Source of the DNA: Diphasiastrum complanatum | Taxonomy: Eukaryota; Streptophyta; Lycopodiopsida; Lycopodiales; Lycopodiaceae | Length of the DNA stretch: 64,000 nucleotides | NCBI GenBank assembly: GCA_029204225.1 | Contig: CM055096.1 | Span: 4,913,766-4,977,765, forward strand | Reading direction: 5' to 3' | Shown here: positions 1 through 12,075 of the stretch, piece by piece | Numbering within the stretch: the stretch's first letter is position 1 | Layout of the letters: the number at the start of each line of letters is the position of its first letter | Notes under the pieces: model-generated | Told to the model about the DNA's origin: nothing | The model's database searches: none | What the model saw: only the letters and a program-made list of their open reading frames with translations | Made by a program: the position numbers and the translations under genes

Positions 1-659
1 TGCAAGATTTCTTGCCTACTGGAACTGAAAATTTTGGTGTCTGCGAGGGTTTTCTGGTACTTTCCCATCTTTTTTTCACTGGGAACTCTCGCATAGGCAC
101 TTAGACAACAAACTAACTCTCGCAAGCTTCTCTATGTCCTGGTCTCACTGAGACGGAACTTCAAAGGGCTCTACAAGAGTTCTGGTGAAGATTTGGATTT
201 TTTTGAATTTTTTCAAGGGTTTTTTGAAATTTTTTATGAGTTTTCTCTGATTTTTGCAATCTGCTTGGAACTAACTCTTGCAGGCTTTTAATGCAGGTCT
301 GGGACAGTACCCTGGAGGCTGCTGCCAGTCATGCCAGAGTTAATTCACAACTAGTTTTGGAGATATAAAAATCTGATGAGATTTAGGCTCTTTTTTCCTC
401 CAAAATACAGATTGGTGGTGTTTTTTGGGTTTTTTTGGCTAGTTGGTTTGGTTTCAAGCCCTTAGAGGCTGTGTTAGAGGCCTCCTCTACCCTCTTCACA
501 CCTCCTCCGCTAGCTGTGAACAGTCCAAACACAGAAAAATATAGAACTGACTCTAAGCTCCGCCAAAATCAAACCTATAACTACTCTAAAAAACAAGAAA
601 AATAGCTAAAACGCAACTACACTAGTTAGTGAAAATCTAGCCCCCGACAACGGCGCCAC
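1..659 (-). mobile_element. Leader of a Ty3/gypsy element with primer-binding site
   Basis: On the - strand, bases 658 to 641 read TGGCGCCGTTGTCGGGGG, a close match to the primer-binding site of many plant gypsy elements of the Athila/Tat type. It sits one base inside an LTR end (TTACA on the - strand, at 660). The rest, 1-640, is T-rich untranslated leader with no coding frame. The element body would continue leftwards beyond the window, so no gag or pol of this element is visible. Family assignment rests on the primer site alone. Confidence 0.6.
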
Positions 660-959
660 TGTAAGGGTCAAAGATCTTGCGTATGTATAGCCCTCCCGCA
701 GGTCAACAAGGGTTAGTTCCCTGGATAAGTACCTAACTATGCATAGATGTCACTTTTAGTTAATTTGTTACTTTTTGTCTAACTCTACCTTCCTTAACAC
801 TACTCACACTAACTCTACTCCCCTAACTAACTTCATCATGATTGTTGGTGAAGAGAATGATAGAATAGAAGAGGAAGAAGAAGGAGATGAGAGAAGAGAG
901 AGAGATGAGAGTGGAGGTTAGCTCAAATGCTCAATTTCATTGCTTATGGGAAAAACGTT

Positions 960-1820
960 TGTCAAAGTACAAGCAAAAAGGACCAAGAATGGATCCAAAT
1001 CAGATCCACAAGTGTGATTGGGTGTTAGATTAGATTGATTCTACCAATCTACACAAGATTAAATAGCACTAGATCAAATCTACATCAACAAATCTAACAA
1101 GAACAATCAAATATGATCAAAACTTGTACTCGCTGGTTTGCACAAGTGTGAAGACCTGTAAGAGTACGGACTGACTAGCAAATAATTGAAGTACACTAAG
1201 CTTAGAAACCATTAGAAGCATAAAATCACAAGACAAATGGAGAGATTACTCAAGAAATGCACCAAAATCAAGATTTAGTTTTCTTTTCATTATGGCCAAA
1301 TGAGCCACCATATATACACAAGAGCTGATGCTTACTCAGCTGATTTGGCACGTGTAAGAGTGCCTACTCATCAAAAGGATCCACCAATATCATCAATATG
1401 GCACATGGACCAAGTTTCCTAACTTATAGCCACCTCCCTTGATTTTAGGGCAATTTTCCTAATTTAATAGGGACTTGCACAAATAATCTACTACAAGTTG
1501 GATCTCACCTTCTATTGATGTTTTCACAACATGTGTAGCAGTCTTTTGGCACGTTGTGAGATACACTCCTATCCATGTGAAATATCTTTTCCTACCAATA
1601 AAATGATGCCAAGTGGCATATAGCTAGAAAACTAGATTTTGGCCATTTTAGCCACTAGATCTCAAATGAAATGGTAATGTACAACCTATTATGACTCATC
1701 TAAATGATAAATGCATTTATTTCACACTTGGGAACAGGCTCCACACATGTCTAATGATGATTGTACTACTCATAATGATATTTACAAGATTTGATCAAGT
1801 TAGCTTTTGCCAATTTAACA
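960..1820 (-). repeat. 3' LTR of the nested element
   Basis: It begins TGTTAAATTGG on the - strand (end at 1820) and finishes TTTGACA at 960, with standard TG...CA ends. It matches 5607-6454 along its length, but with many single-base insertions (861 against 848 bp). The polypurine tract lies directly upstream on the - strand. A TATATACA motif near 1311-1318 is a plausible promoter element. Confidence 0.85.
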
Positions 1821-2280
1821 CTCCTCCTCAAAACTAACTTGATAAAAATATGATGATATTAGAGATTGACTCCATGGGCTGAATTGGTCTTCAAATATGG
1901 ACCTTTGCTGGTTCAAAGGTGTGAAGATCAGATGAGCTTGATGTCGATCCGAATCACCATATCCATGATAATGCCTCTTTGATATTGACTTTTTTGATGA
2001 ACTTGAGAGCTTTGCACCATCCTAGCACCTCTTTCATTGATTTGTTCCATCCTTGAAAGCATATGGTTGATCCAAAAGCTCCTCCTGCTTGAAAATAGCT
2101 GCAACTCCATGAGAAAATAAAGAGTCCTTCTTGACTCATGAGGATCACAAAGATTCCAACATCATGTTACCAAGATCTCAAGGATTAGGCTCATCAACAT
2201 TGGCAAGACTATGCATGCTATAATATACAAAGAGTTTGTATCATATCTTCATGCTTGGTTTCCATGCTAATCTCAGATCT

Positions 2281-3290
2281 AATGAGGCTAGATACTTCAT
2301 TATGGAGATAAGTTTCCTTAGAGGATGATTCACTTTCCTCCATAAGAGTTTACAATCTGCCCTCATACATGAAAAAAGACAAATTTTCATACTATGAGTG
2401 GACAACTCACTCTTGCTCTTGCAAAAAACTCAAGAACATACATTTCATGAAATAACCATTTGCTTTAAAATCAATTTCATATCATTAAGAACATCAACTA
2501 TGTTCTCAAGAGAGACACCATAACTTGCTTTACTCCAACTTTGAGATGCAAAAGTCTCACTAAAGCAAATTGATTCACCAAATGACATAAGAGAAGCAAG
2601 CATGAGATGTATACTACTTGAAATGTGCTCCTCTTAGCCCTTGAAATGTGAGCCATATGAGATCAACCATGTCTCTTGATATTCTTCTTGGAATCATAAC
2701 TTGAGAAGGACCTCCTCCTCAATCCTTGGCACACTTGAACCTCGAGATGACTCCTTGAGATCAACTTCTTGGTGCTCCTCCTTGATGAAAATTCAAGACT
2801 CCATGTCTCAAAATGATCACAACAAACATGATCTATTATGTGCACTTCATATGATCATCAACATTACTTATGCTAGAAACATAAGTCCAAAAATCACCAC
2901 AACTTGGCAATGATTTTTCTTAATATTGAAATCAAGAAGTATTTCCATCTCAATAAGGCTAACTACTTGCTTATGGATAATAAGTGTCACTTTGGATGCT
3001 TCACTTATTCTCATAAGAAGTTTACAACTTGCCTTTAAAATTGAAAATTTACAATCTCAACATTATTGAAATGAACACTTCATTCATGATCTTATTGAAA
3101 CCAACAAAAAATACATTATGAAGACATTTCCATTTCCTTGACTTCATATTCAATGTAAGTTTACAAGGAAAAACATGCTTTGCTATCTATTAAGGCATCA
3201 CACTAGCTAGTATTGCCTTAATCCACCTTTGAGATACAAAAATCTCTTCAAGCAAAATAGTTCTTCATAAGATTTCATGAGAGCATAAAT
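2281..3290. repeat. Diverged internal duplication in the nested element
   Basis: The segment near 2281-2640 resembles 2950-3290. Both run from a motif like AAT(G/A)AGGCTA..TACTT, through ATAAGT, ATTCTCATAAG and GTTTACAA, to CCACCTTTGAGAT(A/G)CAAAA with AAGCAAA downstream. The copies are strongly diverged and about 660 bp apart. No function is visible. Confidence 0.5.
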
Positions 3291-3903
3291 GAAAACTATT
3301 TTCATTTTGTGATTGCTCCTCCTTAATCTTTCTTGGTTTCTCTTGGATCATAACAATAAATTTGAACTTTACTAAAGTTCTAAGCAAAATGCTTTCCAAG
3401 GACATGAAATAAATCCAAGTGACATTAATGAAAGTGACATTTATCTTTGCATCTTGAACCAAAAAATTCACTTTCAAATGCAAAACTTCAAAAGGTTTGA
3501 AATGTGTGATGATGGACTTTTGAAGACAAATCTTGTAAGTCCAAGCCTCATGCATCTTTCCACAAAGAAAACACCTTTCCTTGGATTTGTCCTTCTTGCC
3601 TTTGCACTTTGAACTTGAAGCTCCATCCTTCACCTCGGCCCCCTTGCTTTGGTTCTCCTTGGATGGATTGGTCTTCATTTTGTAGCATCTTGAGACAAAA
3701 TGATCTCTCTTGCCACAAAGCTTGCATTTAGGATCCTTACTTGCCTCCAATAGGTTGCCACCTATTGATGCCATGATGAGGAAGTAAAACCTAGTGATAT
3801 GACTTTTCAAAACGTAATTTGTGACTCTCAAAAAACTAGATTTGAACACATTCAACAATCTACAAGGATCTACACAAGATCTAGACCACAAATTTTGAAT
3901 CAT
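3265..3903 (-). CDS. Gag-like protein with CCHC zinc knuckle (212 codons)
   Basis: This is the only retroelement-like reading frame inside the nested element. A classical CX2CX4HX4C knuckle (CKLCGKRDHFVSRC) lies at about residues 59-72. It is followed by a Lys/Ser-rich linker and a second cysteine cluster beginning CFLCGKMHE that lacks perfect CCHC spacing. Such knuckles bind the genomic RNA of LTR elements during packaging. The N-terminal 40 residues have no gag signature and the true start may be the internal Met near residue 44. No protease follows. It is probably a relic of gag, perhaps no longer translated. Confidence 0.5.
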   Translation of the reverse strand: MIQNLWSRSCVDPCRLLNVFKSSFLRVTNYVLKSHITRFYFLIMASIGGNLLEASKDPKCKLCGKRDHFVSRCYKMKTNPSKENQSKGAEVKDGASSSKCKGKKDKSKERCFLCGKMHEAWTYKICLQKSIITHFKPFEVLHLKVNFLVQDAKINVTFINVTWIYFMSLESILLRTLVKFKFIVMIQEKPRKIKEEQSQNENSFHLCSHEIL

Positions 3904-3983
3904 ATCTCTTTCAACCTAGTCAATTGGAAACTAATCTCTGTTTTGATCACTAAGAAAAAAGCACTCTATCAAATCACAAAAAT

Positions 3984-4690
3984 CAGATCCAAACACCCCT
4001 ATTGGACTCAACAAATACCAATGAATCCTCCTCTTGAGAGTTGGAATGGATTTGAAAAGATTTGACACCTAGATTTTCCTTTTCTCTTGACTAGTTCTCT
4101 CAACTTTTGAGATTCTTGAACAAAGTATGGGTTTTGTTTCAAATACTTGAAAAACAAACTTAGTCACTTATTTCGGACTCACTCTTGACCCAAATAATCT
4201 CACTCTTGAGATTTGGATTGAATTTGATTTGATTTGACAACAAATTAAACCACTAATTTTCACAAAAAATGGATCTACACTAGATCATAAAAACTTGACA
4301 TGTATACTTGATTCAAACACACAAAGATCAGATCCAATCACCCCTTTTGAAATCTCTCTTGACCCAAAGAATCTCACTCTTGAGATTCGGAATGGACATG
4401 AAATGGTTTGATAACAATCTATGTCAATAATTTTTCACCAAGCTTAAAAATTAGACATCTAGAGATTCACAAAGATCCCAATCATGTATGAACACTCAAA
4501 TATGGACTCCCAATGGGATCACAACTTGACCCTCACACTCTCACAAAGAAAGTTGAATAGAACTTATTTGAGTTTCATACATATAATGTCAAAATTTTGC
4601 TCAAAAAATTGAATTCATTCACCCCTATTGGACTCCACCAAGTACCAATGACTCTACCTCTTTAGAGTTGGAATGAAATTCAAATTTTCA
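3984..4690. repeat. Diverged tandem repeats, period about 165 bp
   Basis: A recurring block of the form CACCCCTATTGGACT, then TTGACCCAA.GAATCTC, then CTCTTGAGAGTTGGAATG occurs near 3990, 4165, 4333, 4505 and 4621. Copies differ by many substitutions but keep their order. Tandem arrays of this kind are common in untranslated parts of large plant LTR elements. Confidence 0.55.
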
Positions 4691-5588
4691 TAAATGTGAT
4701 ACTTCTCTCTCACTAAGATATTTGCTTACAAAGAGCTAATGCCACTTAGCAAGATTTGATCACTATGAAGAAGACAATTTTTCCACCAAAGTCAAGAATT
4801 GAGTTACTAGTTCTTGCCCTCTACAAAGGAAGGACCTCTTGAAAATTTTGGATCAACCACAACACATATGCCTCACTCACCTTTATGACTTTAATTCAAG
4901 CAAAAAAAACACACTCACACGCTTGAGTAGGGGTGAACAATGTGACTTGGATCTCAAATTTTTCTCCTAGTACTTGCCAACAATTCTTATCACCTTGTAT
5001 AGGTAGATTTTGCCTTTATGAGTGTTTGTGCTTTAGAAATTCACTAAGATTTCACTTGGAGGACTGATCCAAGAGTGTCTTCTATCATTTAGATGCTTCT
5101 AGACTCGGCCCTTTCACTCTTGAACAAATCTAGAATGAAGGTATAATGGATTTCAATCACTCCCCTTGCAAATCAATGCTTAATCTTTGGTTTATAGCAC
5201 TCTTTCTCTCTCAACTTCAATGTACACTCAAAAAATCAGAGAATAAAATTCAATGTATTGTAAACAAGCTTTAATCCATCTATATGATTGATCTAAACCA
5301 AGAACAAATCAATGGAATAGAAACAATGCAAGTGAAAGCTTGAAAAATGCACTAAATTGACTCAAAATTGAGTGTATGAAGCTCAAAATGCACCAAACTG
5401 AATTTTACTGTCAAAAACAGATCCTAACAACCCCACACGAGTGGAAAGTACACCTGCAGCCCACAACAGGATTTGGTACAAATATGATAGTTCTAGCTAT
5501 CCATTCAACCTCACTACCTCAATATTAGCTTGTTTCCAAAAACCTGCCAATTTGGGTATAGTTTAGATCAATGCCTTAAATGCACTTG

Positions 5589-5606
5589 TACTTGGCTCTA
5601 ATACCA
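5589..5606 (-). other. Primer-binding site (initiator tRNA-Met type)
   Basis: The - strand reads TGGTATTAGAGCCAAGTA immediately inside the LTR ending at 5607. It matches the usual TGGTATCAGAGC site with one C-to-T change and fixes the element orientation as - strand. Confidence 0.8.
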
Positions 5607-6454
5607 TGTCAAAGTACAGCAAAAAGGACCAAGAATGGATCCAAATCAGATCCACAAGTGTGATTGGGTGTTAGATTAGATTGATCTACCAATCTACACA
5701 AGATTAAATAGCACTAGATCAAATCTACATCAACAAATCTAACAAGAACAATCAAATATGATCAAAACTTGTACTCACTGGTTTCACACGTGTGAAGACC
5801 TGTCAGAGTACAGGCTACCAGCAAATAATAAAGTACACTAAGCTTAGAAACCATTAGAAGCATAAAATCACAAGACAAATGGAGAGATTACTCAAGAAAT
5901 GCACCAAAACCAAGATTTAGCTTTCTTTTCAATTATGGCCAAATGAGCCACCATATATACACAAGAGCTGATGCTTACTCAGCTGATTTGGCATGTGTGA
6001 GAGTGCCTACTCATCAAAGGATCCACCAATAATCATCAATATGGCACATGGACCAAGTTTTCTAACTTATAGCCACCTCCCTTGATTTTAGGCAATTTTC
6101 CTAATTTATAGGGACTTGCACAAATATCTACTACAAGTTGGATCTCACCTACTACTGAGATTTTCACACATGTGAGCAGTCCTTGGAACGTGTGAGATCA
6201 CTCCTATCCATGTGAATTATCTTTTCCTACCAATAAAATGATGCAAGTGGCATATAGCTAGAAAACTAGATTTTGGCCATTTTAGCCACTAGATCTCAAA
6301 TGAAATGGTATGTACAACCTATATGACTCATCTAAATGATAAATGCATTTATTTCACATGTGGGAACAGGCTCCACACATGTCTAATGATGATATGTACT
6401 ACTCATAATGGTATTTACAAGATTTGATCAAGTTAGCTTTTGCCAATTTTAACA
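5607..6454 (-). repeat. 5' LTR of the nested element
   Basis: This is the 848-bp partner of 960-1820 with TG...CA ends, adjoining the primer-binding site at 5606. Compared with its partner it lacks many single bases. Confidence 0.85.
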
Positions 6455-6972
6455 ACCTTAACTAGCATAAATAAAAAGCATGGGAAATGGAAATAACAAG
6501 CAACCATAACAATAGCATAAGCAAGAGTGATTAGCAAATGAGGACGCTTGAGCTCTCAAAATGATAGAGTCTCCTCCTCTCTATTAAGCATGGAAATAGA
6601 GTACAAATGGTGCCTTTTTATAAAATGGGGAAGGCCCTTGCCCCAAAATTCTATTGGCTAATATTTACATTGATCCTATCCATTCATCTTGGACCCAACT
6701 TAATCCAAGGGTCCACAAAAAGTACATTGAAATTCACAAGATTCATGTGAGTCCCAATTTGGACCCAACTCTATAAAGTAATCTTCTAAGTTTAAAAATG
6801 ACTTTGGGCCTCTAGTTTTATTTTAATTTAAAGGCCCAAGTCTATTCTATTTACAACTTAAGCTTGCGTGCTCATTGGGCCATGGGCTTGCGCGCGCATG
6901 ATGCCATGCCCTCGCAACACATTTTATTGGTCGATTTTATTTATTTACAATTCGTTGGGAATACCCCCAACA

Positions 6973-8506
6973 CCGATCAGGATCCATGTGTTGCAGGATC
7001 TTCTTCATTATAAGAAAAGACATGTTGCTAGGGTACCAAATCATGTTCAACCTTCTTGGGTATAGCTTCCGCTACTAACCATGTCACGTTGATCATGTTC
7101 ACCCCATAAGTTATCGGCGTATCTAGGGTGTACCATTTTGGTGAAGACGTGTTGGGTTCTGTATATGATTCCAACTGACATGCATGCCCCCCCAACCATA
7201 CAGTCAACTGTGGCTAATGCTGCCATCCAATGCACAATATTAGTTTGAGAATTGTGATGACCTCCCTTGATTGGTCTCGGACGGTCAATACTATGGTCCT
7301 TGTAGAGGAATCATCATCAGCCTTGGGAGGTTTCATTGCCCAGGTGGTTAGATTTACTTTTATTGCTTGCTCTCTATTCTCGAAGGTGAGTTTTCTAGTC
7401 TCCTAATTGTGAACCACTTGCGTGACTCTCAACCAAGGTCTTCCTAGTAAGACTTGATAGGCAGAAGGAGACTCTAGAATTTCCCACCACAAGGTGATTA
7501 AATGACTTCAACTACACCTTTTGGTTTCACACAAGACTGATTAGCTAGTTTGATATCAAATCTTGCTTTCAGTCCCTATAAATCCCATTTTTCATATAAG
7601 GTAGTAGAGATCAAGTTGACTCCCGATCTCCCATCTATCACAGTGGCTTCGTCCTCGTATCTCTTTTGTTTGATTGGCAGGGTGATGTTGTGTTGCTCAC
7701 CCTCCCATGTTGTCCCAATATTGAGGATGTTGCTAGTTCCTTCGTAGACCGCACAGTACAAGAGCTGCTTTGTTGTTGGTTCAGGTATTGAATTGATCCA
7801 TTTTGCCAAAATGCTCTTTGCTTGTGGTGCACTCTACAGGAACTCTCCAAGGAATAAGTTCATTCTGCTAGTCAATAGACTTGTGAGAAATTCTGTTTGT
7901 GGAACTTCAGACTCTCCCATCTGGAATGGTAATTCTTGCTTGTGCAAGCAGTCATAAAGATCTATTGTTAATGGTGAGCCGACAGATGGTGCTGAAACTT
8001 CTGAGGCTTGAGGTTCTACTAGTTTTTCCTTGGCTTGTGCAGCTTCCTCTGCCTGGGCCTCCTATATTCAATGGCATATTCGTTGGTATTGTCATCCTTC
8101 TTCCCTTGCGTTAGGATATGGTCCTGCAGCCAAAGGGTGATCATATATACTGAAGAGGGTGGAGATGGTGCCACTCCCTTTCATTTTTGGGCTCGCGTAA
8201 CTACTAACATAGGGAATTGGGGATTTCTGTGGCACTCGCCTTGGAGCTGTTGTCTCTGCATCATGATCATATTTAGTCGTGCACTCGCTTTAGGTATTAA
8301 TGGGCAATTCTTGTAGCAGTGCACGTATCCACACTCTTGGCAGAAGGGTGTGTATATGTCCTTATGAGGGCATGCAACAATTCTATGCCCTTCTTCGCAT
8401 CCATAGCAGCTATAAATTCTCCCACCTTGGAGCTGAGGTTTGGGTAGTGTATGGTCGCAAAGACGGTGGGGATGGGAACCCGCACGCGGCCCGCAGTGAT
8501 GTGCCA
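6973..8506 (-). pseudogene. Gypsy gag-protease remnant
   Basis: Read on the - strand, 8440-8290 encodes two cysteine/histidine clusters, CYGCEEGHRIVAC and CQECGYVHC, resembling gag zinc knuckles. Downstream, 7809-7576 contains DGRSGVNLIS, the active-site region of a retropepsin in gypsy elements, where DGGSGVNII-like sequences are usual. About 7470-7400 encodes LLGRPWL, the conserved C-terminal retropepsin motif. The order (knuckle, active site, LLGRPWL) is correct for gypsy gag-pol, but the frames are broken. No reverse transcriptase follows on the left. It abuts a truncated copia LTR at 8507. Confidence 0.65.
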
Positions 8507-9455
8507 GAATAATTTGTCACGAACAGCTATACAAATTATTTGTTGTGAATGATTCGCAAAGGGCTAGACTGAGCTCGACTGATAATCAATTTTGAATGAT
8601 TCACGAAAGGCAAGACTAAATATTAGTCGTCAACAACTAGACTAATAATAACTCGCTAAGAACAGATTATCAAATTGAGCAACAAGAGAATCAGACAGAA
8701 TTCGACACAAATTTGAACACAGAACCAAAGAGTTGTTATCAGATTAAGTATAGCAAAATATACATGCCAATAATGCGGTAGAACACAAGACAATACAAAA
8801 TCGCGTGCTCTACAAAGCTAATTCAATCTGTAAAAGGAATGAACCTATTACTAACAATAAAAAATCAATGCGCAAGATATCTACTTCGTCTATCTCTGAT
8901 AAGCTTATGATGCTATTATTTTACACACACTTATTCTATTGAATACGCAAGTGGTATTCAATATCTATACACAATGTTACAGGTGTGTAGATGAAGAAAG
9001 TACAAAGTGGATGTGCTGTCTGTAGGAGATCGTGGTTGGCTGCTGTCATTGTCAAATCTGTTAGAACACTTGTATGGGATGAGCGTGAAAAGGCCGCAAC
9101 ATCAGCCTCTAAAATAAACGTTGGTGAAGATGCGAAAAATGCGTCACTCTGACAAAATGCCTTAAGATTTGATTTACAGGGTGTCTTCGCTTTTCTTAGG
9201 GCACCTTCGGCATTTTGTAAGGCAGTGTCATCTTTTTCGCCTGTCACAAAACATGTGTAAAAACACAATGTCACGTTTTTTGCCTCTTTTTTTTCTGTGA
9301 GAATTTATTTGTATTTATGCAGACAGTCGCATTTTATTCGTCTGTCTTATTTTACATGTAAATATGCAGACTGTGCGACAACATGAGTAAAAATATAGCA
9401 TGAATGGAGGCAGACTAAAATAGGATTTAGGAGAGTAGAGGAGATAAATCCAACA
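8507..9455 (-). repeat. Truncated 3' LTR of the copia element
   Basis: It starts on the - strand with TGTTGGATTT at 9455, next to the polypurine tract. It matches 12333-13279 including the AATAATTTGTC(A/G)CGAAC segment. The sequence matching 12088-12332 is absent, so the - strand 3' end is truncated at the junction with gypsy debris. Confidence 0.75.
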
Positions 9456-9474
9456 CCCCCCCCCTTAATCTGGA

Positions 9475-11220
9475 TCCGTGAATGCCTTGATCTTCAGACT
9501 AAACAATGCACACAATTTGTTGTGTGTATTAACACTTAATGCTTTCATGAATATATCTACAACCATGTCATGCGTTCTGCAGTACGTAAAGCTCACCTCC
9601 TTGTTAAGAACCTTGCCCCTGATGTAGTTACTCCTAGAGTGAAATCTAGGGTTGGCCGATAAGACAATAGCACTCTGATAATGGCAGGTGATGAAGGTTC
9701 TCCTGGAGCAATATCCTTGCCTTTGATGTCGACGAACTGATCCTCGATAAAGACTATATCCCGGCTATACAAGATTTGCTGGGTATCAGGATCATACAAC
9801 TTGTATGTATTATCAAATGAAGTATATCCAATCAGGATGGTCTTGAGAACTTGGAAGTCCAATTTCTTCCTCGTGTCTTCTGGGATCTGCGCGTAGTCAA
9901 CGCATCCAAACACTCTTAGATTCTTCACAGAAGGCTTAGAGCCTGTCCACACCTCATGGGGTGTCTTGCTTGACAGAGCCTTGGTCGAACATCTGTTTTG
10001 GATGTAAGCTGCAGTGGAGACAACTTCAGCCCAGAATCTCTTCATGCACTAGCATACATTTGGCTGATTCAACCAGGGTACGATTCTTCCTCTCGGCTAA
10101 GCCATTAGACTGAGGACTATAAGGAGTGATGAATTGCTGCTCAATGCCTTGGCTTTCACAGTACTCCTTAAACTCGATAGAGATATATTCTCCACCATTG
10201 TCTGACCTTAGAGCCTTGATCATCCGTCCAGTCTCATTTTCTGCATGCTCCTTGAAGATTCTGAAGCAGTTGAAGGCTTCTAATTTCTTCTTTATAAAGA
10301 ACACCATAGTCCTTCTGAAAAATTCATCAATAAAAGTTATAAAATACTTTGCATCCTTCAGCGAAGGATTTTTCATCGGACGACAAATGTTTGAATGTAC
10401 AATGTCTAACAATCCTCTAGCAATATGTTGATGGCTTGATTTAAATGGTTTCCTAGTCTGTTTACCAACTAGATAGTCTTGACAAACAGGTAACTCGACT
10501 TTATCACAAGGATAGTTGAGATCAAGAACAATAGATTGTCTAGACATTTGTTGTACTGCAGCATGATTCAAGTGACCAAGTCTATAATGCCAAAGTAAAC
10601 TTTTATTTGCATGAATAGAAGTACTGAGCACCTGACTAGAGGTAAAAAAGCAATGACTTGATTTATACAAGTATCCATGTCTCTTTTCGAGTGCTAGGAT
10701 CTTGCCCGTCCTATCAACTACTTTGCACTGATCACATTCAAATTCTAGTCTATGTCCTAGATCCGTGATTCTGCATACAGAGAGCAGATTTGTAGACAAA
10801 TTTGGTACATACAGGACTTTAGAAAGTAGCCTAGATTGATCATTTGCAAAGCTTAATTTTGCAATACCTTCACCTTTAATAGCTTGTGTGCTATTTTGTC
10901 GCGAAGGTGAACATATTTCTTGGTACTGTAAGTAAGTACTGTAAGTACTATAAGGTGTATAGGACTCGAAACAGCCAATGAGGCTGGTCATGTGCTGAGT
11001 GGCTCCGAAATCCAAGAACCAAGAACTGTATCTGGATGCTTCTTGGTGGCCGATCATGAAGGCATCATGATCCGCTTCTTGAATAGGTTGTGGAACTTAT
11101 GTAGCTGCATTTGCCACTTGATTCGACTGTCCCTTGCTGCTGTTCTTTGCTTGCAATATCCGATAGTCTTGAATTTTGTGGTTGTTTCGCTTGCAGTATC
11201 TGCAAAACCACTTCTTCTTC
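9475..11220 (-). pseudogene. Copia protease-integrase fused to RNase H end
   Basis: On the - strand the zinc knuckle (CRYCKRNNHKIQDY, near 11200-11155) has Tyr for its last Cys. The protease follows with LDFGATQHM (usual DSGA), then the GAG-pre-integrase H/C motifs. The integrase core (11057-10026) has NICRPM (usually SDVCGP), LRSDNGGEY and GLAERKNRT. After a frame change the integrase C-terminus runs from 10045. Near 9683 it jumps into the last part of RNase H in another frame: ANPRFHSRSNYI, then DMVVDIFMKAL. The whole reverse transcriptase is absent, so this copy cannot transpose by itself. Confidence 0.8.
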
Positions 11221-11378
11221 GTCTACGGATTTGATTGTTCTTTGTGCTGTGCTAGTTTCTGGTATGGCTTTGATTGCTTCAGGACTTTCTTCTTCTTCTA
11301 CTTAGTCATGCTCTTGTTGGTGTATAAAGAGTGAAAATCAGCTGAGGAACTTGAGGCTTCGTTCCTCCGCGTGTCTTC

Positions 11379-11858
11379 CTACAACAACGTCATAGTAATG
11401 ACTCTCGAAAGAGTCAATTCTGGATGTGTCGTGATAATCATCATCCAGCTGTCGTATGAGCTTGGCAAGCTTGTAAGCAGTTGTATCACTGCATCTTGCT
11501 CATCTATGACAGATCCGACAGCGGCCATTTGCCTTAGCAGGTTCTTGAATTGATTGATGTGATTCTGTAGGGAATCACCATTCGCCATCTTGAGGGAGTA
11601 AAATTTCTTCCTAAGATGTAGCTTGGAGGCTATATCTCGCACTTTGTATAGTGTCCTCAAAATGTTTCAGACTTCTTTCGATGTTTGGGCCTCGGATACA
11701 TGGCCGATCTGGGTATCCGTAATGTTGAGGATGATCAGCACAAAAGCCTTTCCATCCTTCAGCTTCCATCTGGCGATTGTTGCATCATCTGCTTCGGGTT
11801 TTCCTTCTACACTTGTAACAACATCATACGATTCTTTAGCCATTAGTACAGTTTTCAT
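11379..11858 (-). pseudogene. Copia gag remnant
   Basis: Two - strand frames separated by a frameshift near 11660 together resemble the copia gag (UBN2-type) domain. The first has ATIARWKLKDGKAF and the second has FYSLKMANGDSLQNHINQF, LRQMAAVGSVIDEQDAVIQLL and LPSSYDSW. The LPSSYD motif is typical of the C-terminal half of copia gag. It lies between the primer site at 12087 and the knuckle near 11200, as expected. Confidence 0.75.
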
Positions 11859-12075
11859 CTTAAATTTTTACAGATGGTAATTGGCTCCATCAAGGTTGTC
11901 CATGATGGAACTAGCTTTCCCTTGGAAATCCATGTCAAAGATTAGTCTAAGTGATAGGAAAAACTATCAGTGACTTAAGTATGAAAATCTGGCATTGAGT
12001 TACAGAACAAGAATACAATTACTCTATCGGCTAGTAGAGTCTTGTAATGTGGAAGCTTATCAGGCTACGAAAATA

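Larger units (their letters stand above)
960..6454 (-). mobile_element. Non-autonomous LTR retrotransposon (LARD-like), nested
   Basis: Two direct repeats (960-1820 and 5607-6454) flank about 3.8 kb. On the - strand the primer site TGGTATTAGAGCC (initiator tRNA-Met type) abuts the LTR at 5606. A polypurine tract (GAGGAGGAG, complement of 1821-1833) abuts the other LTR. Flanks are ACGTT (955-959) and ACCTT (6455-6459), a 5-bp target duplication with one mismatch. The interior holds one short zinc-knuckle reading frame and repeats, but no protease, integrase or reverse transcriptase that I can recognise. It therefore looks like a large retrotransposon derivative that needs enzymes from elsewhere. 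Confidence 0.8.
660..6972 (-). repeat. Gypsy 5' LTR, interrupted by a nested element
   Basis: The LTR reads on the - strand from about 6972 (TGTTGGGGGTATTCC) to 660 (CCTTACA), next to the primer site at 641-658. Without the nested element at 960-6454 it would be about 810 bp. The part 6455-6972 has LTR-like features: a TATAAAA-type box near 6623-6632 and motifs such as CCCAATGAGCAC that recur in the gypsy LTR at 49494-50096. The outer boundary at 6972 is inferred from a TG start and is less certain than the inner one. Confidence 0.5.

Noticed and set aside
3799-4065. 88-codon + strand frame in the nested element
   Set aside because: It overlaps the - strand gag frame and the tandem repeat array and has no motif.
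3984-4690. CRISPR-like array
   Set aside because: Copies are diverged and directly tandem without unique spacers, and this is a eukaryotic genome.
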